Shown piece after piece: positions 1 to 5,254 of a DNA stretch of 7,229 nucleotides. The notes under the pieces were generated by a model. It was not told the origin of the DNA and made no database searches. It was given only the letters and a program-made list of their open reading frames with translations. The position numbers and the translations under genes are program-made. The stretch is from Niastella sp. (GTDB taxonomy: Bacteria; Bacteroidota; Bacteroidia; Chitinophagales; Chitinophagaceae), in NCBI GenBank assembly GCA_021154515.1, contig JAJKIL010000082.1:1-7229 (forward strand), in the 5' to 3' direction. The stretch's first letter is position 1. Each line of letters opens with the position of its first letter.

Positions 1-180
1 GACAAACAGGTTATCGAGTTTTCCGTGTGGCGATGCTTCCAGCCGGCAAAACCCTTCGTACATGCGATGGTCTTCCGGTTTCAGCATCCAGCGGATAAGG
101 TGGTGTTGAGGCTGGACGTTCTTTTTCCAAACCTGAACCATCTCATCGATGCGAACAGTAATTGGGTTATGTTCATTCAT
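1..180 (-). CDS. Unrecognised protein encoded downstream of vgrG (N-terminal 60 residues; runs off left edge)
   Basis: The frame opens with ATG at 180-178 and stays open for 60 codons to the window edge. An in-frame TAA at 195-193 lies only 15 bases upstream, so this ATG is the only plausible start of this type. The visible protein begins MNEHNPITVRID and is rich in Trp, His, Met and charged residues. It contains WKKNV near residue 24, IRWMLKP near 39-45, and a later stretch MYEGFCRLEASPHGKL at about 44-59. There is no signal peptide or membrane segment in the visible part. I do not recognise the family. It is the next gene after vgrG, 101 bp beyond its stop and on the same strand. In T6SS loci that position often holds adaptors, chaperones, PAAR proteins or effectors, so a T6SS-linked role is likely but inferred from position only. 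The gene being real is fairly certain; its function is open. Confidence 0.7.
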   Translation of the reverse strand, partial: MNEHNPITVRIDEMVQVWKKNVQPQHHLIRWMLKPEDHRMYEGFCRLEASPHGKLDNLFV

Positions 181-281
181 AGTTAAGGTCGCTTATTTTT
201 CAGACTCATAATACGTGAAACGGCAAACGTGAAACGTGAAAGGACTCGCGCAATTCGTCAACTTATTAACTCGTCAACTGA
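181..281. other. vgrG to downstream-gene spacer, mostly short-period repeats
   Basis: The 101-bp gap holds a 7-bp repeat tract (213-240) and most of an 8-bp repeat tract (252-291), both listed separately. The remaining bases next to the ATG at 180 are AT-rich (194-212 includes a run of five T on the plus strand), which suits translation initiation in Bacteroidota. I see no ribosome binding site, no strong terminator hairpin and no clear promoter, so vgrG and the next gene are probably co-transcribed. Confidence 0.6.
213..240. repeat. Tandem 7-bp repeat, four units of ACGTGAA type
   Basis: Four contiguous heptamers read on the plus strand ACGTGAA, ACGGCAA, ACGTGAA, ACGTGAA. Three are identical and one differs at two positions. 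On the coding strand of the operon they read TTCACGT. The tract lies entirely in the gap between vgrG and the next gene. It resembles the heptamer tract at 2173-2242 in period and degeneracy but not in sequence. Confidence 0.85.
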
Positions 282-291
282 TCAACAATTC
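252..291. repeat. Degenerate tandem 8-bp repeat overlapping the vgrG stop
   Basis: Five octamers run in phase on the plus strand: AATTCGTC, AACTTATT, AACTCGTC, AACTGATC, AACAATTC, followed by a partial AACTT. The consensus is close to AACTNNTC, or GANNAGTT on the coding strand. The vgrG stop codon (282-284, TGA on the minus strand) and its last two or three codons fall inside this tract. The tract is separated from the 7-bp array at 213-240 by about ten bases. Confidence 0.8.
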
Positions 292-2099
292 AACTTCACC
301 TGCCCACCCACAATAGTCGTCATCATTTTTCCATTTGCTTCTACTGAACCTTCTGAATCCAACGACACTTTGGTTTTGCCAAAAGCGGACACTTCCAAAG
401 CGCCAATATCTACTTTGTTATCGGAACCTATATTCACGGCGCTTTTTGCCAACACATTATTTTCATTCTTACCATAAATGGTGGAGGTTTCGGTGAATTG
501 TCCGTCGAGCACTTTGGAGTTCATGATGATCTCGTCTTCGGCTTCCAGGGTGATCTTTTTGGTCTTCAGTGTGATCTCGTTGGTGGCATCTATCAAAACC
601 GTTTTATTGGATTTGACAGTTATGTTGCCCGCGCCATCGATGAGCATGCTGTTGCCGTCTTTATCTTCCACAAACACACTGCCGTCTTTGTCGTTCATAA
701 TAACTTTATTGCCACTGCGGGTTTGCAGGGCTTTTACATCATTGCCGCCATTGCTGTAGCTGTTGCTGGCCTTGCCATGATATACCGTGCCGATGATATA
801 AGGCTTTATAGGGCTATCGCCTTCAAACCCTACAATTACTTCTTCCCCTACTTCGGGAATAAAGAACATGCCTTTGCCGCCGCCGCCGTGCGGACTGGTA
901 ACGCGGATCCAGGGCGTTTTTTCTGTGCCATTCATCCAGTGAAATTTAACCCGTACGCGGCCCAGTCCTTTTGGATCGTGGTTATCGGTCACCATGGCGC
1001 TTTGCGTTTCTGAATGCGGCATGGCGCCTGTTTTCACCGGTGGCAATTTTATAGTGGAAGGAACTGCTGTAAAGTCGTTGTTGTAATTTCCCTGTCCGTC
1101 GAAATAATGGCTGATGGAAAGAACCGTGTATTCGCCATAACTTTCGCCCGCCAGGTTATAGAGATTTTGCCCCTGAATATTTATGTTGCCGCCTATTTTA
1201 ACACCCGGATGCGCACTGCTGCCTGAAAAGCGAACCGTATTGCTGCTTTGCATGGCCATGCGAATGTTGATGGTATCGTCCAGCTGTTTTTTATTGCTTA
1301 CAAACTGGTTGTTCCACATCTTGGGCTGGGTAGCGTATACGTTGTTGCTTGCCTGCAATACATGGCGGCCCAGATCGTTCAGGCCGGCTTTGCTTTCAAT
1401 GCTTTGCGGGGTGCTGGTGTACACATCATGGTTCAGGTAATCGTACGCCATCATCTGGCTATTGGCTGGTTGTACCTGTAACGCCATGCTGAACCGGCTG
1501 ATATTGCTGCCAAATGTCAAAGCGGTTGCTTCTGACGCTTTTGGCGCGCCTATCTGCAACTGGTTGCCATCGTAGTACAACCATTCGCCATAACTTGAGC
1601 AAAGAAAGTTGAGGAACTGCCAGGCGGTTTGTTTGTATTGAACCGTATAGGCCAGCGTTTCTGGATATGTGGGTGACACCTGCGCCTGCAACAGGTCTTG
1701 CGGGAAATGCTTCAGCACATCCTGTGCAATGTTCTTGATCGCTTTTTTCTCCCAGCTTTTGCAGTGCGGGCCGTTGTCGAGTATTATGGTGGGACTGGTT
1801 CCGGAGATGATGATGTTACCGGTATGACCGCTGAACCGGTCGGCTTCTACCTGCATTACGATGCCTCTGAATTGTAAACCGCTTCCGGTAGTGGGTGTGG
1901 TGAAAGATGCCTGTAAAACACCTCCTATGAGGTTACGTGATGATTGCAGCATTCCCCCTTCCAAACCTTCCAGTGATTCTGCGGGGCATACCAGCCGGAA
2001 GTAATGATGATCGAAAATATTTTGGGTTAGCTGAAAAGAGGTAATTTGTTTAATAGGAGTACCGGCAATGGTTATATTGCTACTAATTAGTTGGGCCAT
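282..2099 (-). CDS. vgrG: T6SS spike protein VgrG (TssI)
   Basis: VgrG forms the trimeric puncturing tip of the T6SS tube and carries effectors out of the cell. The 605-residue product starts MAQLISSNITIAG. Residues about 1-360 form the gp27-like base, containing a YKQTAWQFLNFLCSSYGEWLYYDG segment at 155-178, here named by its ends YKQ and YDG. Residues about 367-442 form the gp5-like OB fold, with GRVRVKFHW, PWIRV, FIPEVGEEVIVGFEGD and the closing GTVYHG. From about 460 to the end come Asp/Gly/Asn-rich strands typical of the triple-stranded beta-helix. There is no C-terminal toxin extension, so effectors probably bind as cargo. An in-frame ATG at 2159 would add 20 residues, but those codons lie in a degenerate heptamer repeat, so ATG at 2099 is preferred. 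The gene follows tssD by 140 bp and ends inside an octamer repeat tract; the final Cys and the stop may derive from that tract. Confidence 0.95.
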   Translation of the reverse strand: MAQLISSNITIAGTPIKQITSFQLTQNIFDHHYFRLVCPAESLEGLEGGMLQSSRNLIGGVLQASFTTPTTGSGLQFRGIVMQVEADRFSGHTGNIIISGTSPTIILDNGPHCKSWEKKAIKNIAQDVLKHFPQDLLQAQVSPTYPETLAYTVQYKQTAWQFLNFLCSSYGEWLYYDGNQLQIGAPKASEATALTFGSNISRFSMALQVQPANSQMMAYDYLNHDVYTSTPQSIESKAGLNDLGRHVLQASNNVYATQPKMWNNQFVSNKKQLDDTINIRMAMQSSNTVRFSGSSAHPGVKIGGNINIQGQNLYNLAGESYGEYTVLSISHYFDGQGNYNNDFTAVPSTIKLPPVKTGAMPHSETQSAMVTDNHDPKGLGRVRVKFHWMNGTEKTPWIRVTSPHGGGGKGMFFIPEVGEEVIVGFEGDSPIKPYIIGTVYHGKASNSYSNGGNDVKALQTRSGNKVIMNDKDGSVFVEDKDGNSMLIDGAGNITVKSNKTVLIDATNEITLKTKKITLEAEDEIIMNSKVLDGQFTETSTIYGKNENNVLAKSAVNIGSDNKVDIGALEVSAFGKTKVSLDSEGSVEANGKMMTTIVGGQVKLNC

Positions 2100-2239
2100 A
2101 AAAAATGTTATGTCGTTTATGGTTAATGATACAGTAAGTCGTGAATCGGCAGTCGGCAATGGAAGTTCGCTGTGTGTCTTATCTCCTGTCTCTCACTTCG
2201 TCTTCCTTGTGCCTTGTACCTTGTGCCCTGAGCCTTGGT
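2100..2239. other. tssD to vgrG spacer, repeat-built
   Basis: This 140-bp gap between the second tssD and vgrG is mostly degenerate heptamers (2137-2164 and 2173-2242). Only the roughly 37 bases before the vgrG ATG look like ordinary AT-rich leader, ending in a run of T on the coding strand directly before ATG. I see no convincing promoter or terminator, so read-through from tssD into vgrG is expected. Confidence 0.6.
2137..2164. repeat. Degenerate 7-bp repeat, (A)GTCGGC-like units
   Basis: On the plus strand the units AGTCGTG, AATCGGC, AGTCGGC and a degraded AATGGAA follow in phase. In the vgrG frame these bases would encode the residues PTADSRL of the longer possible N-terminus, which shows that extension to be repeat-derived rather than a conserved protein part. 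Confidence 0.6.
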
Positions 2240-2242
2240 CTA
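2173..2242. repeat. Ten degenerate 7-bp repeats abutting the tssD stop codon
   Basis: Read in sevens on the plus strand, the units are TGTGTCT, TATCTCC, TGTCTCT, CACTTCG, TCTTCCT, TGTGCCT, TGTACCT, TGTGCCC, TGAGCCT and TGGTCTA. The best-kept part is the TGTGCCT/TGTACCT block at 2208-2235. On the coding strand this reads as CACAAGG/TACAAGG. The last unit ends with the stop codon (TAG on the minus strand) of the second tssD, so the tract begins immediately at the gene's end. It shows no coding potential of its own. Confidence 0.75.
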
Positions 2243-2629
2243 CTGAGGCCAATTGTTCTTGAATTTTGATTCGTTCAGTTTTACTTCTTTGGCGCTGAGT
2301 GTTATTTGCACCCGCATCGGACTGTCACTGTTGTGATCATAGGTTTCATAATAATCTACACAGTGCGCATCGGTGAACTGCAGGCTTTTTAATTTACTCA
2401 TGTTGTCGCGACGATAAAAAGTAATGGTGCCGCTTTTTATTTGGGTTGGACTTATCATCCAGTCGAACAAACCGGTTTCGCCATTGCTTTCCACTACCAG
2501 CGTAACCGAACCGCCCTGTGGAATGGCGGTGGGTTTACCGGTGCCATCGGTCGCCTGCGTGAAACGGTAGGCACAATGCAGGATATTCAATTCTTCGCCA
2601 TCTAACTTCAGTTTTGCTATAAATGACAT
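2240..2629 (-). CDS. tssD: T6SS tube protein TssD (Hcp-like), second copy
   Basis: This 129-residue protein belongs to the Bacteroidota TssD family, the Hcp counterpart that stacks as hexameric rings to form the inner tube. It begins MSFIAKLKLDGEELNIL and keeps the family landmarks: the N-terminal strand AKLKLDG, a GTGKP turn near 30, VESNG near 47-51, the FDWM helix start near 55-58, FYRRD near 71-75, and a C-terminal ITLSAKEVKLN strand followed by NNW. A hand alignment without gaps gives about 55 identities in 128 positions with the first copy. It lies 117 bp after that copy and 140 bp before vgrG. The divergence suggests a specialised role, for example tip-proximal ring or effector-carrying tube subunit, but that is inference. 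No Shine-Dalgarno sequence is visible, as usual in this phylum. Confidence 0.92.
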   Translation of the reverse strand: MSFIAKLKLDGEELNILHCAYRFTQATDGTGKPTAIPQGGSVTLVVESNGETGLFDWMISPTQIKSGTITFYRRDNMSKLKSLQFTDAHCVDYYETYDHNSDSPMRVQITLSAKEVKLNESKFKNNWPQ

Positions 2630-2680
2630 GGGATAATGATTAGTGTTTTTTAGGATAATCTATGGCCGTTTATCAAAGGA

Positions 2681-2714
2681 GCCATTCACCCCCGATTACT
2701 CCGGGGTGAATGGC
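2681..2714 (-). terminator. 12-bp perfect hairpin between the two tssD genes
   Basis: GCCATTCACCCC at 2681-2692 is exactly complementary to GGGGTGAATGGC at 2703-2714, with a 10-base loop. On the coding strand the stem starts 32 bases after the first tssD stop codon. The bases after the stem on the coding strand (TCCTTTGATAAA) hold only three T in a row, so it is not a classic intrinsic terminator. It may be a partial terminator or a 3' stabiliser that raises the level of the first tssD message over the downstream genes. The structure itself is certain; its role is inferred. Confidence 0.6.
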
Positions 2715-2746
2715 AAACCTTTACTCATTACTGATGATACTTTTAA

Positions 2747-3133
2747 TTATACCCACTCATTTTCGTGTTTACCGCTGCCCAATTCAATTGATTTAGCGCT
2801 CAGCGTGAAAGTTTCGGTAACAGGCATATCGTTGCCACCGTCGAAATTTTCGCGGTACTCAACCAGGTATGCCTCACCGAACTTCAATTCTTTTAAAGTG
2901 GCATTGTCATCACGTTTGATGAATACGATAGAGCCGTCTTTACGCTCGAAGTTGTTTGTCATCCACTCGAAGAAAGTGGTGTCGCCGGTAGACTCTACGG
3001 TCATTTGGATCTTTCCACCACGGGTGATAGATGAAGGACGACCAGTTGCATCTGTTTCCTGTTTCAGTTGGTAATTGCATGAAAGGACATTGATATCCTT
3101 TCCAGCCACTTTTAATTTTGCCTTGAATGACAT
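2747..3133 (-). CDS. tssD: T6SS tube protein TssD (Hcp-like), first copy
   Basis: The product has 128 residues and begins MSFKAKLKVAGKDINVL. It is a Bacteroidota-type TssD, the secreted inner-tube subunit. Landmarks are AKLKVAGKD, the GRPSSI turn near 31-36, VESTG near 46-50, FFEWM near 54-58, FIKRDD near 71-76, LKFGEAYLVEY near 83-93, and the C-terminal FTLSAKSIEL strand ending in ENEW. The short length and compact beta-barrel pattern are usual for this family, which is shorter than proteobacterial Hcp. The gene is set apart from its neighbours by a 238-bp structured leader upstream and a strong hairpin downstream. That pattern suits a highly expressed tube protein with its own mRNA dosage. 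The upstream bases are AT-rich (ending CCATTAATT before ATG), with no Shine-Dalgarno sequence. It is the better candidate for the main tube subunit. Confidence 0.94.
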   Translation of the reverse strand: MSFKAKLKVAGKDINVLSCNYQLKQETDATGRPSSITRGGKIQMTVESTGDTTFFEWMTNNFERKDGSIVFIKRDDNATLKELKFGEAYLVEYRENFDGGNDMPVTETFTLSAKSIELGSGKHENEWV

Positions 3134-3204
3134 AATTAATGGTTTTGAATGATTAATAAATAATGGTATATAGACCTAATAATAAAAAACAATCCCTGTT
3201 GCTC

Positions 3205-3217
3205 TCGTCTGAGACGA
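3205..3217. repeat. 6-bp inverted repeat with one-base centre
   Basis: TCGTCT, G, AGACGA form a perfect dyad with 6-bp arms around one base. The tight centre makes it more natural as a protein-binding palindrome than as an RNA hairpin, although the inner pairs could open to give a small loop. It lies 71 bp upstream of the tssD start codon. Confidence 0.5.
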
Positions 3218-3230
3218 AAACATTACTACT

Positions 3231-3252
3231 AATCAGGTGATCGTGCCTGATT
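3231..3252. repeat. 7-bp stem-loop in the tssD leader
   Basis: AATCAGG at 3231-3237 pairs exactly with CCTGATT at 3246-3252 around an 8-base loop. On the coding strand it is followed by AGTAGTAATGTTTTCG, so the nearest T run is distant and a terminator role is weak. Confidence 0.5.
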
Positions 3253-3274
3253 TTCTGGTGTTATGCGATAGAGC

Positions 3275-3314
3275 AAAAAGGCCCTGTCAGTGTCATTTGG
3301 TAATGTCACTGATA
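3275..3314 (-). terminator. Stem-loop with trailing T run after tssC (candidate terminator or attenuator)
   Basis: Arms at 3287-3297 and 3302-3312 form a stem of six pairs, one T-T mismatch and four pairs, closed by a 4-base loop. A further G-T and T-A pair can extend it at the base. On the coding strand the stem is followed by seven bases and then TTTTT (3279-3275). That order suits an intrinsic terminator downstream of tssC, but the seven-base gap before the T run is longer than usual, so it may be leaky. The hairpin begins about 58 bases after the tssC stop. Confidence 0.45.
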
Positions 3315-3371
3315 ACTACAGTTGGGTGGTTGTTTGGGGTGAGATATGGATTTTAGATGGTAAGCATACGC

Positions 3372-4754
3372 TTACTTATCCTGCTCGTATTTAGAAGACC
3401 AATCCACTTCGGAATCGTCTCCTTTCTGCCCTTCTAACTTGATCATGAAAGTTTTTGCGGGGAAATACGGTTTCAGATGAATGTCGAGGTAAATGCGGTC
3501 TTTTTGAACAGGGTCCTGCTCGAACCGCTTGATGGTAAAGTTTTCAATCAATTTATTGGGACCAGTAATTCCGTCGAGGAACTTAACGATCTGGCCGTTC
3601 AGTTCTTTACGGGTGCTTGCATTGAAGTTTTCAAAAGCGCGACGGTTCAAAAAGTCCATCATCACTTTTGTTACATAGTCAAATACACGCACTACTGAAT
3701 ATGTTTGTAAGCCCAGGTTGTCACCGTTGAATAATGTTTTGGCAGAGAAGGCCATTACTTTGCCATATTCTTTCACCATGGGGATCAGTCCCAATTTTTC
3801 AAGACTGGCAATTTCACTTTTCTTCAGGTCGAACCGAACGCCATCTACTTCATTGATGCCACCGAATTTTTTACCGGCTGTAACCTGCGACATCAGGGTG
3901 TTGTAGATCTTTCCGGCCAGTGCGCTCGATGGCGGAACCATCAGGTCGTCCTCCTCGCCTATTTCTGCAAAACGGCCCCGGCCAACCAGCCAGTTACAGG
4001 CCATGATAACATTGGAACGATAAGGATCTCCACCGGTAAGGTTGGCGGCTTCAAACAATTCCATTACGTCATCCGGGCTGTCAAGGTTTTCGAAATCGGT
4101 CACCAGCATTACTTTATTGTCATAGGCGATCTTCGCCCATTTCTCAATTACTTTATTGCTGCCGAGGTAACCGGGTAATATCAGTAAGCTATAGTTGTTA
4201 CGCAGATCGAGGCGATCGTAATTATCTGTCAGTTCATTATGGATGGCATCGATGAAACGGGTATTGTCCAGATCTCTTACCTGATCTGGATCAGCGTTGA
4301 TCACCGATACATTCTTTACTTTAAGGCTTTCTGTATTTTTGAAGAAGAGGGCTACAGAGCGATATGATCTTTCGAGTTGCTCGGTTTCTTTTACTGCTTC
4401 CTTCAGGTTCTTTTTCAAAATCTGACCGGCCACTTCGGAGCGGTCGTTACAGGTTTGGATCATCTCTGCAGGATCATCGGCAGTTTGGAGTATATCCAGC
4501 CACAGCTTCAGCGTTTTTTTAAGTGCAGTACGTTCTTCTTTTTTGCTGTTCTCTTCGAGGAAGATCTTTTTTCTTGCTTTTCTTTCGGGATTGATGTTTT
4601 GTACAGCGTCAATAGCTGATTCCAACAGATCAAAGCCGCCGAATTTAGCAAGGCCCTGCACACTGTTTTCCAGTTGTTCAACCGGTTGCAATGCTAAAGA
4701 TTTTTCTTCTTTAAGCGCCGTTTGCTGGGCGGGTTTAATGGATTCAGAACTCAT
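3372..4754 (-). CDS. tssC: T6SS contractile sheath large subunit TssC
   Basis: The 460-residue product matches the Bacteroidota TssC family in length and layout. TssC pairs with TssB to build the cytoplasmic sheath whose contraction drives the tube. The first 30 residues are polar and probably flexible. A conserved FGGFDLLESAIDAVQ stretch lies at 38-52, followed by a highly charged helix at 55-85. The core includes LLILPGYLGSN at 190-200, VMLVTDFEN at 215-223, NVIMACNWLVGRGRFAEIG at 248-266, and KKFGGINEVDGVRFDLKKSE at 295-314. A strongly conserved-looking part, GLQTYSVVRVFDYV, follows at 348-361. The C-terminus has the sheath-fold strands RIYLDIHLKPYFPAKTF at 420-436 and ends in a short acidic/basic tail. 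The gene starts 47 bp after tssB on the same strand, so the two are surely co-transcribed. No Shine-Dalgarno sequence is evident. It ends before a candidate terminator hairpin. Confidence 0.95.
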   Translation of the reverse strand: MSSESIKPAQQTALKEEKSLALQPVEQLENSVQGLAKFGGFDLLESAIDAVQNINPERKARKKIFLEENSKKEERTALKKTLKLWLDILQTADDPAEMIQTCNDRSEVAGQILKKNLKEAVKETEQLERSYRSVALFFKNTESLKVKNVSVINADPDQVRDLDNTRFIDAIHNELTDNYDRLDLRNNYSLLILPGYLGSNKVIEKWAKIAYDNKVMLVTDFENLDSPDDVMELFEAANLTGGDPYRSNVIMACNWLVGRGRFAEIGEEDDLMVPPSSALAGKIYNTLMSQVTAGKKFGGINEVDGVRFDLKKSEIASLEKLGLIPMVKEYGKVMAFSAKTLFNGDNLGLQTYSVVRVFDYVTKVMMDFLNRRAFENFNASTRKELNGQIVKFLDGITGPNKLIENFTIKRFEQDPVQKDRIYLDIHLKPYFPAKTFMIKLEGQKGDDSEVDWSSKYEQDK

Positions 4755-4801
4755 GGTTATGATTTAATGATAAAGGTAAAAATGGAACCTGGGTGTAACT
4801 G

Positions 4802-5254
4802 TTACCTGGCTGAGTCAAGTTCCTGTATCAGTGACTGCAACGCTTTTATAATGTGCTCTTTTGTTTCTGCATTGGCGAGCGCCTGTTTCAGCAGTTTGTT
4901 GGTCTTTAACTGCTTTATTATTTTCTGGTATTGCAGCTGTTGCATATTCACATCTCCCAGGTACTCACTTTGTGCAATAATACCTTTGGCGCCAAAATCG
5001 GCCAGTCCTTTGAAGTGAAGTGTTTCCCGGCGCATGCCGCCATCTTCCGTTTCAAAGGTCATATCAACTTTTGGTTTGAAGTGTTCAAACACATCGTCGA
5101 TACTTGTTAATCCTTCCGTGATAACAGGTTTAACAGGTGGGTCGTGTGTGAGTTTTTCGGCCAGTAATACCCGGTTTTGAGGGATTTCTGCAAAGGCTTC
5201 GAAGGCATCTTGTTTTACTTCCGTGCCGCCAATTCCGTAAGGCTCCATGCTCAT
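4802..5254 (-). CDS. tssB: T6SS contractile sheath small subunit TssB
   Basis: The 150-residue product fits the Bacteroidota TssB family, slightly shorter than proteobacterial TssB (about 160-170). TssB forms a heterodimer with TssC in the sheath wall. Visible features are an N-terminal polar segment containing MEPYGIGGTEVKQDAFEAF at 3-21, a strand VDMTFETEDG at 63-72, the strand and loop LHFKGLADFGAKG at 79-91 (the counterpart of the conserved F...DF segment of the family), and a long C-terminal helix pair rich in Gln, Lys and Leu at 103-148 with LQYQKIIKQLKTNKLLKQAL. The ATG at 5254 is preferred, but Met3 (5248) is possible. The gene stands 325 bp from clpV and 47 bp from tssC, so it is the likely first gene of a tssB-tssC unit. 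The gap upstream carries operator-like dyads. Confidence 0.92.
   Translation of the reverse strand: MSMEPYGIGGTEVKQDAFEAFAEIPQNRVLLAEKLTHDPPVKPVITEGLTSIDDVFEHFKPKVDMTFETEDGGMRRETLHFKGLADFGAKGIIAQSEYLGDVNMQQLQYQKIIKQLKTNKLLKQALANAETKEHIIKALQSLIQELDSAR

Larger units (their letters stand above)
3134..3371 (-). promoter_or_regulatory. Structured 238-bp spacer / leader upstream of tssD
   Basis: The gap between tssC and the first tssD holds three independent stem-loops (3287-3312, 3231-3252 and 3205-3217, listed separately) and then about 50 very AT-rich bases before the tssD start. I searched by eye for the Bacteroidota promoter pattern (TTTG and TAnnTTTG) and found no good match, so a separate tssD promoter is possible but not demonstrated. 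No reading frame here looks coding. The most economical reading is a tssC 3' end followed by a stable tssD 5' leader. Confidence 0.45.

Noticed and set aside
213..291. Possible CRISPR array
   Set aside because: Units are 7-8 bp with no spacers between them, far from CRISPR repeat and spacer lengths, and no cas gene is nearby.
498..1013. 171-codon open frame on the plus strand
   Set aside because: It lies wholly antisense to vgrG, whose minus-strand product has clear gp27/gp5 features, and the plus-strand translation resembles no protein family.
2643..3074. 143-codon open frame on the plus strand
   Set aside because: It is antisense to the first tssD and crosses the hairpin at 2681-2714; nothing supports translation.
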